From assembly GCF_018130765.1 (NCBI RefSeq), contig NZ_JAFCJZ010000032.1, forward strand, positions 1-64,000: 64,000 nucleotides of DNA, written 5' to 3'. The position numbers and the translations under genes are program-made. Every line of letters starts with the position of its first letter. The stretch's first letter is position 1. Shown piece after piece: positions 26,371 through 34,240 of the stretch. The DNA is from Bradyrhizobium iriomotense. Lineage in GTDB: Bacteria > Pseudomonadota > Alphaproteobacteria > Rhizobiales > Xanthobacteraceae. The notes beneath the pieces were generated by a model. That model was not told the origin of the DNA and ran no database searches. It saw only the letters and a list, made by a program, of their open reading frames with translations.

Positions 26371-27579
26371 TCAGGCCGGGGTGATGGTGACAGGCAGGCT
26401 GTCGAGCCCGCGCAGCGTGTTGTTGAAGCGGCGCTTCGGCTCGCCCGTGATCTCGATCTTCGCGATGCGCCGCGCCAGCGCCGTCAGCATCACCTCGCCT
26501 TCGAGGCGGGCGACGAGCTGGCCGACACACATGTGGATGCCGGAGCCGAAGCCGACATGGCCGGAGGTGCGGCGGGTGATGTCGTAGCTGTCGGGGCTGT
26601 CCCAGCGCCTGGGATCGCGATTGGCGGCGGCAAGGAACATCAGCACCTTCTCGCCCTCGCCGATCGTTGCACCCGACAGCTCGACCTCGCGCGTCGTCGT
26701 GCGGAAGAAGGTCTGCACCGGGCTCTCGAACCGCACCGCCTCCTCGAAGGCGCCACGCGCCAGCGAGAGATCGCCGCGCAGGCGCTGCCATTGATCGGGG
26801 AAGCGGGCAAGGCAGTACACGGCCGCGCCGATGCCATTGACCGTGGTATCGAGACCGGCCGAGAGCAGCGAGCGCACCAGCAGCGGCGCCTCGGTGGCCG
26901 TGATGGCGCCCTCGTCGACCTGGGCATGGATACAGGCGCCAAAGCCGCCGGGTGCGAGATTCTCGCGCTGGCATTGCTCGGCGACATAGGCCTGGTGCGG
27001 CATCGAACGTTCGATCGCCTCCTGACGCAGCCGGTTGGGCGGGCCGAAGGCGTTGAACACGACGCTCGCATAGGGAATGAGATGCTCGCGGCCTTCGGGT
27101 TTCAGGCCGAGCGCATCAGGAAAGATCGACAGCGGGTAGGCCTCGGCGAGGTCGGTGATTGCATCGAAGCTGCGCTTTTCGAGCAGCGCATCCACCCGCT
27201 CCTCCGCCGCCGCGGCAAAACGATCGCGCACCTGCTTCATCACCGTCGGTGACAGCACCTTTGACAGCACCGCACGCGTCCGGGTGTGCGCGGGCGGATC
27301 GGCCTCGAGGATCAGGCTCGGCGGCCGCCACGGCGTCTCCTTCTTGAAATCGGACAGGCCGACGCCGCGGCTGGAGCAGAAGGTCGCGGGATCGTTCAGC
27401 ACGGCATGGACCTCGGCATAGCGCGCCACGCCGTAGACCTTCCATTTGTCGAGATAGACCACCGGCCCCGCCTCCCGCAGCAGCTGATGCGTGGGATAGG
27501 GGTCGGCAAAAAATGTCATGTCGAAGGGGTCGACGTCGAGATGCGGGACGCCTGATACGCCGGAGCCGGGTGCGCTCAT
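26371..27579 (-). CDS. Cytochrome P450, CYP199A family
   Basis: A 402-residue soluble P450. It shows the heme-binding FGSGIHMCVGQ with C351, the helix K E280-x-x-R283, and an I-helix LSAGLDTTVNG with the D244-T245 acid-alcohol pair instead of the usual E/D-T spacing variants. Overall sequence, including SRGVGLSDFKKETPWRPPS, is that of CYP199A enzymes, which oxidatively O-demethylate 4-methoxybenzoate and related para-substituted benzoates. It is first in the operon with ferredoxin and binding protein and is divergent from a MarR gene at 27,663. The preferred substrate is inferred from the family. Confidence 0.92.
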   Translation of the reverse strand: MSAPGSGVSGVPHLDVDPFDMTFFADPYPTHQLLREAGPVVYLDKWKVYGVARYAEVHAVLNDPATFCSSRGVGLSDFKKETPWRPPSLILEADPPAHTRTRAVLSKVLSPTVMKQVRDRFAAAAEERVDALLEKRSFDAITDLAEAYPLSIFPDALGLKPEGREHLIPYASVVFNAFGPPNRLRQEAIERSMPHQAYVAEQCQRENLAPGGFGACIHAQVDEGAITATEAPLLVRSLLSAGLDTTVNGIGAAVYCLARFPDQWQRLRGDLSLARGAFEEAVRFESPVQTFFRTTTREVELSGATIGEGEKVLMFLAAANRDPRRWDSPDSYDITRRTSGHVGFGSGIHMCVGQLVARLEGEVMLTALARRIAKIEITGEPKRRFNNTLRGLDSLPVTITPA

Positions 27580-27662
27580 TGAAGTCCTCCCTCATTTTGA
27601 TCTTGTGAAAGGCCGGCGCATGCCCTTAGGTCTTTCGGCACGCCGCGAGTCAGAAACCCGAT

Positions 27663-28169
27663 ATGCCGCCGTCTTCGACCAAAGCCCGCCAAAAGCCCGC
27701 GCCCACGGATGCGGGGCCGACGCTCGATCTCGAGCGTTACGTGCCGGCGTTCATCACCTTCATCGCCAACAAGCTCTCGAACAGCGCGACCGCGTTCTAT
27801 CAGAAGCAGTTCGGCGTCAACGTCACGGAATGGCGGATCATGTCGCTGCTGGCGATCGAGCCCGGCATTCCGGCCTCGCGCATCTGCCACGTCATCGGCT
27901 TCGACAAGGGGCCGGTGAGCCGGACGCTGGCGGGCCTCGAGAAGCGCGGGCTGATTTCGATCCGCACCGATCCCAACGACGGCCGCACCCACTCGATCTC
28001 GCTGACGGCAAGGGGCCGCGCCACGCATGACAAGGTGATCGTGGCGGCGTTCGAGCGCGAGCGGCGCCTGTTGTCCTGCCTGAGCAAGGACGAGCGCGAG
28101 GTGCTGATCGACCTGCTTCGCCGCCTGCACGAGAATCTCGGCGCCGTGACGGACAGCAGCTACACCTGA
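27663..28169 (+). CDS. MarR-family regulator, P450 operon
   Basis: A 168-residue winged-helix regulator. The MarR core runs LAIEPGIPASRICHVIGFDK (recognition region GPVSRTLAGLEKRGL) and continues into the wing RTDPNDGRTHSISLT. It is divergent from the CYP199A operon with 83 bp between, so it most likely represses that operon and itself, with release by an aromatic acid. Two related sequence blocks containing GGCGCATGCC flank the gene in opposite orientation (27,615-27,647 and 28,186-28,216). Confidence 0.88.
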   Translation: MPPSSTKARQKPAPTDAGPTLDLERYVPAFITFIANKLSNSATAFYQKQFGVNVTEWRIMSLLAIEPGIPASRICHVIGFDKGPVSRTLAGLEKRGLISIRTDPNDGRTHSISLTARGRATHDKVIVAAFERERRLLSCLSKDEREVLIDLLRRLHENLGAVTDSSYT

Positions 28170-28317
28170 CGCGCCGCATCGCGGGCGCGTCGTGCCGACG
28201 TCTTTAGGCATGCGCCCGCGTTTGCCCGCGGCACCATCCCTGCCGAGCATTGTTTCCTCCGAGATCGGACGCGGCGGTTCCTCCGCCGTCGTCCTTGTCC
28301 GGAAGGGTTCGCACAAA

Positions 28318-28337
28318 TTAGTTGCTTAGGCAACAAA
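28318..28337. promoter_or_regulatory. Orphan MarR-type operator
   Basis: Inverted repeat GTTGC-TTAG-GCAAC inside TTAGTTGC...GCAACAAA, similar in shape to the operator in front of the CoA ligase at 30,444. It lies about 70 bp upstream of a minus-strand GGAGGAAAC-ATG (28,250), yet no intact gene follows. It may be what is left of a deleted regulon member. Confidence 0.45.
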
Positions 28338-28382
28338 AGAATCGGCAGGATATTGCGACAGGATGGCTGGCGTATCCCGCTC

Positions 28383-28486
28383 GCCATTCCGGGGCGCGCG
28401 CAGCGCGAACCCGGAATCCATCGTGCAACACCTCTGCGGTGAAATGGATTCCGGGCTCGCGCCAAGAGGCGCGCCCCGGAATGACA
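28383..28486. repeat. Palindromic intergenic repeat, family C
   Basis: Inverted repeat with outer arms CCATTCCGGGGCGCGCGCAG and CGCGCCCCGGAATG and inner arms CCCGGAATCCAT/ATGGATTCCGGG. Lies just past the 3' end of the CoA-ligase gene. Confidence 0.8.
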
Positions 28487-28514
28487 GCGGAATGTGGCTT
28501 CGCTACCTCGGCCG

Positions 28515-30365
28515 CTACAGGCCGATCCATTCCCCCGACGCATCATCATTCAGCCGCGTCACGGCCTCCGCGCGCCGCATCAGGACGGCGCGCTGGTTGA
28601 TGTAGCCCTTGTCGGTGATCTCGCCGCCGTCGACCGATGGCGGCTCGGCGAGCAGCAGCGCGCGCGTGGCATGGCCGGAGGAGTTGGCGCTCTGCTGCTT
28701 CAGCTTTGCGAGACCCTGCGCGATGGCGCTGCGGACCCTGGCATGCGCCAGCACATCGCTCACAGCCGCCGTCTCGGGCAGGCCGGCATGAGCACGGCAG
28801 GCCGCGATATTCGGAAATACCAGGAAGCGCACCTCGTCGCCGCCATGACCTGCCACGACGATGTCCTGCGCGAGCGGCGCCAGCGCGGCAATGCCGGCAA
28901 CGCGCAGCGTGCCAACACTGACCCAGGTGCCGGAATTGAGCTTGAAATCCTCCGCAACGCGGCCGTCGAAGAACAGGCCGCGCTCCGGCCGCGCGCTATC
29001 GGCAAGCTTCACCGCATCGCCGATGAGATAAAACCCCTCCTCGTCGAACGCCTGCTTCGTGAGTTCGGGCGCCTTCCAATAACCCGGCGTGACATTGGGA
29101 CCGCGCACGCGCACCTCGAGCTTGTCGCCTGACGCGACGAGCTTCAGCTCCGTGCCGGGAATTGGCACGCCGATATTGCCGGAGCGCTCGGCGAGGAAAT
29201 GACAGTCGGTGGCGAGCGGCGAGGTTTCGGTCGAACCCCAGGCCGACACCATCGGCAGCGGGCGGCCGACGGCCTCGACGGAGAGCTCTTCGAGCGCGTC
29301 CCAGAGATTCTGCGGCAGCGCCGCACCGGCATAGAAGGCGAACTTCACCTCGCCGAAGAAGCGGCGACGCAACGCCTCGTCACCGCGCAGCGCCGCGATC
29401 AGCATGTCGAAGCCGCGCGGCACGTTGAAGTAGACCGTCGGCATCACGCTTTTCAGATTCGCGAGCGACGTCGCAAACAGACCGGGGGCGGGCTTGCCGC
29501 CGTCGATATAGAGCGAGCCGCCGTTGCGCAGCACGAGGTTGAAATTGTGATTGGCGCCGAACGTATGGCTCCAGGGCAACCAGTCGAGGATGACAAGATC
29601 GCCGCGCTCCTGCTCGAGAAAGGTCCAGGTCTGCGCCTTGGCCTGCTGGCTCGAGGTCAGCATGCGCTGGGTGTTGATGACGGCTTTCGGCGTGCCGGTC
29701 GAACCCGACGTGAACAGGAATTTTGCGATCGTATCAGGCGTGAGTGCAGCGAAGGCTTTTGCGACGTCAGGCGTTTCAGCCGTTGTCGCGATGGTGCGGA
29801 ACGCGAGCGCATCGGCGTCATCGGCATTGCCGCTGATGATCTGCGCGTTGTGCAGCGGCTTGATCGCGGCCAGCGCTGCGGCAAATGGCTTGGCCGCGGA
29901 AACATAGATTGCACCCGGCTCAAGCAACGCGATCATGCTCTTGAGCTTGTCGAAATCTTTCGACATCAGCGAATAGGCCGGCGAGATCGCGGCCGAGGGC
30001 ACGCCGACATGCTGGGCGGCAAGCGCGAGCAGCGCGTGGTCGATGCTGTTGTCGGAGAGGATCGCGAGCGGACGTTCCGCGCTGAGGCCTTGCGCCAGGA
30101 TCCATGACGCCGCGCCGCGCACCTGCCGCAACGCCTGAGCATAGGTGACGGTGGTCCATGGCGCGTCGATGCTTCCACGCTCGGCGAGGAAGATCGCGTC
30201 GGGCGTCTGCCGCGCAAAATGCTCCAGCCAGTCACCGATGCAGCGCGCGCTCTCGCGCAGAGGCTCGGGCGAACGCAGCAGGATGCTGCCGTCCGCGCGA
30301 TGCTCCGCGACGGTCTTTGGCGCTGCGAACAGGCTCGAAGCTTCACCGCGTGCGGCGGCTGTCAT
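28515..30365 (-). CDS. fcs: Feruloyl-CoA synthetase-like acyl-CoA ligase
   Basis: A 616-residue member of the ANL adenylate-forming superfamily. It has the P-loop FLFTSGSTGTPKAV, the A5 motif SAWGSTETSPLA, the hinge region FFDGRVAEDFKLNSGTWVS, and an atypically short C-terminal lid. Sequence character matches feruloyl-CoA synthases, which convert ferulate or p-coumarate to CoA thioesters in the cytosol. GGAGGAAACC precedes the ATG. It is divergent from a MarR gene, the usual set-up for hydroxycinnamate control (CouR/FerC type). The downstream hydratase/aldolase and vanillin dehydrogenase are not in this window. Specificity is a family-based inference. Confidence 0.78.
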   Translation of the reverse strand: MTAAARGEASSLFAAPKTVAEHRADGSILLRSPEPLRESARCIGDWLEHFARQTPDAIFLAERGSIDAPWTTVTYAQALRQVRGAASWILAQGLSAERPLAILSDNSIDHALLALAAQHVGVPSAAISPAYSLMSKDFDKLKSMIALLEPGAIYVSAAKPFAAALAAIKPLHNAQIISGNADDADALAFRTIATTAETPDVAKAFAALTPDTIAKFLFTSGSTGTPKAVINTQRMLTSSQQAKAQTWTFLEQERGDLVILDWLPWSHTFGANHNFNLVLRNGGSLYIDGGKPAPGLFATSLANLKSVMPTVYFNVPRGFDMLIAALRGDEALRRRFFGEVKFAFYAGAALPQNLWDALEELSVEAVGRPLPMVSAWGSTETSPLATDCHFLAERSGNIGVPIPGTELKLVASGDKLEVRVRGPNVTPGYWKAPELTKQAFDEEGFYLIGDAVKLADSARPERGLFFDGRVAEDFKLNSGTWVSVGTLRVAGIAALAPLAQDIVVAGHGGDEVRFLVFPNIAACRAHAGLPETAAVSDVLAHARVRSAIAQGLAKLKQQSANSSGHATRALLLAEPPSVDGGEITDKGYINQRAVLMRRAEAVTRLNDDASGEWIGL

Positions 30366-30443
30366 GGTTTCCTCCTCGCCCGGATCAGGGATCGGCCGCA
30401 GCCTCGTTCCGGGCTGCTTTGGTCATAATGTTGGTCTGGACAA

Positions 30444-30459
30444 TTGTTGTCGTCAACAA
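30444..30459. promoter_or_regulatory. MarR operator between fcs and its regulator
   Basis: Perfect inverted repeat TTGTTG-TCGT-CAACAA in the 148-bp divergent region, 79 bp before the fcs ATG and 55 bp before the MarR GTG. The position and symmetry fit a MarR dimer site controlling both genes. Confidence 0.6.
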
Positions 30460-30513
30460 CAATCTTTCGCTTGAACCGCCAAGGCGCTAAGGTTGCGCGG
30501 CAGGAGACAAGAT

Positions 30514-31008
30514 GTGACAGCCACCGCAGCCCGGACTTCCCCACGCAAACGCGCGAGCAACGGTGCGGCGCGGCGGACCGACGCCGACGAGATCGGCCTC
30601 GACGCCCTGGTCGGCCACGCCGGCTACGCGGTGCGACGCTTCCAGATCTGGATCTTCCAGGACTTCATCAAGACGCTCGGCAATGTCGACATCCGGCCGA
30701 CGCAATATTCGGTGCTGACGGTGATCGGCGCCAATCCCGGCCTGTCGCAGATGGCGGTGGCAAAACGCCTCGGCATCGAGCGCGCCCGCCTGGTGCACCT
30801 GCTCGACAGCCTCGAGCAGCGCAAGCTGGTGAAGCGGATCAAGTCGAAAGAGGACCGGCGTTCGCACGCGCTGCATCTGACCGCGCAGGGCGCCACCGCG
30901 CTGGCGAAATTCAAGCGTCTCGCCGCCGAGCACGAGCGGAATGTCGAGACCAAGATCGGCAAGGAGAACCGGGAGCAGCTGCTTCGGATCCTCGCGGGCT
31001 TCACCTGA
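30514..31008 (+). CDS. MarR-family regulator, hydroxycinnamate type
   Basis: A 164-residue winged-helix regulator with a basic N-terminal tail (RTSPRKRASNGAARR). The MarR core is marked by QYSVLTVIGANPGLSQMAVA, the recognition helix ERARLVHLLDSLEQRKLV, and the wing KSKEDRRSHALHLT. AGGAGA lies seven bases before the GTG at 30,514, favouring it over a TTG seven codons upstream. It is divergent from the CoA ligase and probably released from DNA by a hydroxycinnamoyl-CoA, as known for CouR. That ligand is an inference. Confidence 0.86.
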   Translation: MTATAARTSPRKRASNGAARRTDADEIGLDALVGHAGYAVRRFQIWIFQDFIKTLGNVDIRPTQYSVLTVIGANPGLSQMAVAKRLGIERARLVHLLDSLEQRKLVKRIKSKEDRRSHALHLTAQGATALAKFKRLAAEHERNVETKIGKENREQLLRILAGFT

Positions 31009-31052
31009 TCCGGCCCGCCCAATATTTATGCAGATGCCCGTAACAGGGCGTT

Positions 31053-31073
31053 GGCACGACGACCTGAAGTGCC
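31053..31073. promoter_or_regulatory. Dyad upstream of sigma-54 promoter
   Basis: Inverted repeat GGCAC-N11-GTGCC centred about 85 bp upstream of the -24 element at 31,148. The distance suits a bacterial enhancer-binding protein such as NtrC; the half-sites resemble but do not equal the NtrC consensus. Confidence 0.4.
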
Positions 31074-31147
31074 GCCAAAATATCCCCCAACCTACTGATC
31101 TCACGATAGTATCCGGAGCGACCGTTCTGCCCGGATTCTGTACACAA

Positions 31148-31163
31148 TGGCACATCGCTTGCT
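31148..31163 (+). promoter_or_regulatory. Sigma-54 promoter of the allophanate hydrolase gene
   Basis: TGGCACATCGCTTGCT matches the RpoN consensus TGGCAC-N5-TTGC with exact -24 GG and -12 GC spacing. Transcription would start near 31,173, leaving about 30 bases of leader before the ATG at 31,202. Confidence 0.72.
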
Positions 31164-31201
31164 TCAATCCGGGTGAAGCATGTTGCCGGAGTTTGGACGC
31201 C

Positions 31202-33007
31202 ATGGGGGCTGAGCAGCCTGAAACGATCGCCGCGATTGTGGCCGCGCATCGCGCGGGCACGATGACGCCGGCAGAGACGATCGCGCGGACCTACCAGCGC
31301 ATCCGCGATTACAACGATCCGGCCGTCTTCATCAGCCTGCGCGACGAGAAGGACGCGATCGCCGAGGCCGAGAAGCTTGCGACGAAGGATGCCGCAAGCC
31401 TGCCGCTCTATGGCGTGCCGGTCGCGGTGAAGGACAATATCGACGCGCTGGGCTTTCCGACCACGGCGGCCTGCCCGGCCTTCTCCTACACGCCCGCGCA
31501 CGACTCGACGGCCGTGGAGCGCCTGCGCGCGGCGGGCGCCATCATCATCGGCAAGACCAATCTCGACCAGTTCGCAACCGGCCTCGTCGGCGTGCGCTCG
31601 CCTTACGGCATCCCCCGCAATTCGATTCGGGAGGATCTGATTCCCGGCGGCTCGAGCTCGGGCTCGGCGACCGCCGTCGGCGCCGGCCTCGTCCCGCTGT
31701 CGCTCGGCACCGACACGGCCGGCTCGGGCCGCGTGCCGGCGATGCTCAACAACATCGTCGGTCTGAAGCCGAGCCTCGGCATGATCTCGACCGCGGGCCT
31801 CGTGCCGGCCTGCCGCACGCTTGACTGCATCTCGGTGTTCGCCCTGACGGTGGACGACGCCGCGCTGGCGCTGTCGGTGATGGCGGGGCCGGACCGGGCC
31901 GATCCGTTCTCGCGCGACCGGCCGCTCGGCGCGCTCACGCCGTTCCCCGCGAATTTGCGCCTCGGTGTGCCGCGCAATGGACAGCTGATCTTCTTCGGCG
32001 ACAAGAAAGCGGACGCCGGCTATGCCGATGCGCTGAAGCGCTGGACCGCGCTTGGCGCGACACTGGTCGAATTCGACCTCGAGCCGTTCTACGAGACGGC
32101 GCGGCTGCTCTACGAGGGGCCCTGGGTCGCCGAACGCTATCTGGTGATCAAGAATCTGCTGGCGTCGGCGCCTGACGCAATCCATTCGGTCACGCGCGAG
32201 ATCACTGCGGCCGGGGCGCGGCTCACCGCGGCCGAGACCTTCTCGGCGCTCTACCGCCTGCAGGGCCTGCGCAAGATCGCCGAGCGCACGTTTGCGAACA
32301 TCGACGCGCTAGTGCTGCCGACCGCACCGACCGCCTACATGACCGCGCAGGTGCTGGCCAACCCGATCGAGCTCAACAGCCGGCTCGGCACCTATACGAA
32401 CTTCGTCAACCTGCTCGATCTCTGCGGCCTCGCCGTGCCGGCATCGATGCGCGCCGACGGCATTCCGTTCGGCATCACGCTGCTCGCGCCCGCCGGACGC
32501 GATGCGATGCTGGCAAGCATCGGGCGCGTGTTCCATGCGGACACGAAGCTGAGCGTCGGGGCAAAGGGCGTCGCGCAGCCCGCGCTCGCGCCGCTGCCTG
32601 CAAGCGGCGGCGACGAGATTCCGATCGCGGTGGTTGGCGCGCATCTGTCCGGCATGGCGCTGAACGGCGAATTGAAGGCACTGAACGGAAAGCTGGTCGA
32701 GGCGACCAAAACCGCACCGGACTACAAGCTCTATGCGCTCAAGACCACGCCGCCGAAGCCGGGCCTGCTCCGCGTGGAGGCCGGCAAGGGCGCGTCGATC
32801 GAGCTGGAGCTCTGGTCGCTGTCGGCGGCTGCGTTCGGCAAGTTCGTCAACGCGATTCCGGCGCCGATGGCGATCGGCACGGTGCGGCTTGCCGATGGAC
32901 GCAACGTGAAGGGATTTCTCGTCGAGCCGGAAGTGCTGGGCGAGGCGCGGGACATTACGGCGTATGGTGGCTGGCGCGCCTTCATGAAGGAAGCCGCGGC
33001 AACGTAG
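31202..33007 (+). CDS. atzF: Allophanate hydrolase, AtzF type
   Basis: A 601-residue two-domain enzyme that hydrolyses allophanate to ammonia and CO2 in the cytosol. The amidase-signature domain (about 1-440) has the Ser-cisSer-Lys triad K77 (VPVAVKDN), S151 (PGGSSSGS) and S175 (TDTAGSGR), with the same spacing as AtzF. The C-terminal 150 residues are the allophanate-hydrolase-specific domain (VVGAHLSGMALNGEL, IELELWSL). The ATG at 31,202 gives the family length; the open frame extends back through the promoter. No urea carboxylase gene is present, so its allophanate must come from another route, probably the AtzE reaction encoded by the converging operon. Confidence 0.9.
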   Translation: MGAEQPETIAAIVAAHRAGTMTPAETIARTYQRIRDYNDPAVFISLRDEKDAIAEAEKLATKDAASLPLYGVPVAVKDNIDALGFPTTAACPAFSYTPAHDSTAVERLRAAGAIIIGKTNLDQFATGLVGVRSPYGIPRNSIREDLIPGGSSSGSATAVGAGLVPLSLGTDTAGSGRVPAMLNNIVGLKPSLGMISTAGLVPACRTLDCISVFALTVDDAALALSVMAGPDRADPFSRDRPLGALTPFPANLRLGVPRNGQLIFFGDKKADAGYADALKRWTALGATLVEFDLEPFYETARLLYEGPWVAERYLVIKNLLASAPDAIHSVTREITAAGARLTAAETFSALYRLQGLRKIAERTFANIDALVLPTAPTAYMTAQVLANPIELNSRLGTYTNFVNLLDLCGLAVPASMRADGIPFGITLLAPAGRDAMLASIGRVFHADTKLSVGAKGVAQPALAPLPASGGDEIPIAVVGAHLSGMALNGELKALNGKLVEATKTAPDYKLYALKTTPPKPGLLRVEAGKGASIELELWSLSAAAFGKFVNAIPAPMAIGTVRLADGRNVKGFLVEPEVLGEARDITAYGGWRAFMKEAAAT

Positions 33008-33011
33008 GTCT

Positions 33012-33102
33012 CGTAGGGTGGGCAAAGCGAAGCGTGCCCACCATTCCGTCCATCATGAAGAAGATCGTGGGCACGGCGCTTTGCGCCTTTGCCCACCCTA
33101 CG
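33012..33102. repeat. Palindromic intergenic repeat, family A
   Basis: Inverted repeat with arms CGTAGGGTGGGCAAAGCG and CGCCTTTGCCCACCCTACG, the second copy of this family. It fills the gap between the convergent atzF and gntR genes, where a hairpin could end transcription from both sides. Confidence 0.8.
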
Positions 33103-33119
33103 GCACTGTGTGTGCGGCC

Positions 33120-33842
33120 CTACACCGACACCGCGTAGATCTCATACTCCCCGCGCACCAATTCGATATGCGCGCGCATGGCGGCGGCGGCGCCCTGCTT
33201 GTCGCCGCGCATGATGGCGACGACGACGCGGTCGTGTTCGGCCTGCGACTTGGCGAGGCGGCCGAGGTTGCGGAACTGGGCGCGGCGGAACGGCTGCACG
33301 CGCACGCGCGTCGCCAGCGTGATCTCGGCGATGTAGCCGTTCTGCGAGCCCGCATAGATCGTGTTGTGGAAGCGCTCGTTGACCTCGTGGAAGCGCTCGG
33401 GATTGCCGGCGTAGCTCAGCAGCCGCAGCTCTTCGTGGACGGCCTCGAGGGCATGGCGCTCGCCAGGGGACATGCGCTCGGCGGCAAGGCCGGCGCACAG
33501 CGCCTCGAGCTCGGCCATCGCCTCGAACATGCTCTTCAGCCGCTCGATCGAGGGCTGCGCCACCACCGCGCCGCGATGAGGCCGCGCCTCGACCAGGCCG
33601 CTCGCCACCAGCTGCCGCAACGCCTCGCGCACCGGCGTGCGCGACACGCTGAAGCGCCGCGCGATGTCGGTCTCGTCGAGCGGCGCGCCGGGCGCCAGGG
33701 TTCCACGCACGATCTCGTCGGCAAGCTGAAGCCGCAGTTCCTCGGCGCGCGTGACCTTCTGCACCGACGGCAGCGCCCGGTCGACGCGGGGCACCACCGG
33801 CTCGGCCGGCAGTGTCCCGGGCGGAAGATCGTCAAGCGTCAT
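33120..33842 (-). CDS. GntR-family regulator (FadR/FCD type)
   Basis: A 240-residue GntR regulator. The winged helix has APGAPLDETDIARRFSVSRT and PVREALRQLVASGLV, and the FCD-type all-helical effector domain carries the metal-ligand pattern in ERFHEVNERFHNTIY. The ATG at 33,842 is preferred since further upstream lies the atzH stop, four bases away. It is the last gene of the transporter-AtzG-AtzE-AtzH operon and presumably regulates it in response to the imported compound or a metabolite. Confidence 0.87.
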   Translation of the reverse strand: MTLDDLPPGTLPAEPVVPRVDRALPSVQKVTRAEELRLQLADEIVRGTLAPGAPLDETDIARRFSVSRTPVREALRQLVASGLVEARPHRGAVVAQPSIERLKSMFEAMAELEALCAGLAAERMSPGERHALEAVHEELRLLSYAGNPERFHEVNERFHNTIYAGSQNGYIAEITLATRVRVQPFRRAQFRNLGRLAKSQAEHDRVVVAIMRGDKQGAAAAMRAHIELVRGEYEIYAVSV

Positions 33843-33846
33843 TCGA

Positions 33847-34239
33847 TCAGGCCTCTTTCGGCTCGTCGATGATGCTGACATGAGCCGCGACGACGCGCCA
33901 GCCCTCCGGGAAACGAATCCACGTCTGCATCTGCCGGCCGACCTTGCCGGGCGCCGTGTCGCGATAGAACAAGGTGGAGGCCACGGCCGTGTCGCGGCCA
34001 TAGCTGGTGATCACGGTTTTCGCGGTGCGGCGGTTCAGGCCGACCGGCGAACGGCCGGCGCGGAAGCCGGAGATCGCCTCATAACCATAGAGGTTCTCGC
34101 CGATGCCGTAGCGCAAAGTGCGGGGATCGTTGCGGAACAGCTCGCCGAGCACGGCGACGTCGTTGCCGACGAGGGCCTGCTCATAGCGCTCGAACGCGGC
34201 TTTGACTTCCGCGATCACCTCGGGGAGATCGATCTCCAT
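33847..34239 (-). CDS. atzH: NTF2-like protein, AtzH/HpxZ type
   Basis: A 130-residue SnoaL/NTF2-fold protein (EVIAEVKAAFERYEQALVGN, RYGIGENLYGYEAI, VGRQMQTWIRFPEGWRVVAA) of the DUF3225 group. Relatives are HpxZ in Klebsiella purine catabolism and AtzH in Pseudomonas sp. ADP, the latter reported as a decarboxylating amidohydrolase acting on 1,3-dicarboxyurea-type products. Its start lies one base before the end of atzE. A tight position next to AtzE and AtzG supports the same role here. The identification is by family and neighbourhood; catalytic residues were not assigned. Confidence 0.8.
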   Translation of the reverse strand: MEIDLPEVIAEVKAAFERYEQALVGNDVAVLGELFRNDPRTLRYGIGENLYGYEAISGFRAGRSPVGLNRRTAKTVITSYGRDTAVASTLFYRDTAPGKVGRQMQTWIRFPEGWRVVAAHVSIIDEPKEA

Positions 34240-34240
34240 T

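Larger units (their letters stand above)
28170..28514. other. Convergent intergenic region with orphan promoter signals
   Basis: Between the MarR stop and the end of the CoA-ligase gene. It holds one block resembling the MarR promoter (28,186-28,216) and a minus-strand ATG at 28,250 with CGGAGGAAACA before it but no credible downstream gene. It also holds a MarR-like operator (28,318-28,337) and a family C repeat. Confidence 0.45.

Noticed and set aside
28363..28605. 80-codon frame beginning in the family C repeat past the MarR gene
   Set aside because: It lies almost wholly in the repeat and the antisense of the CoA ligase end.
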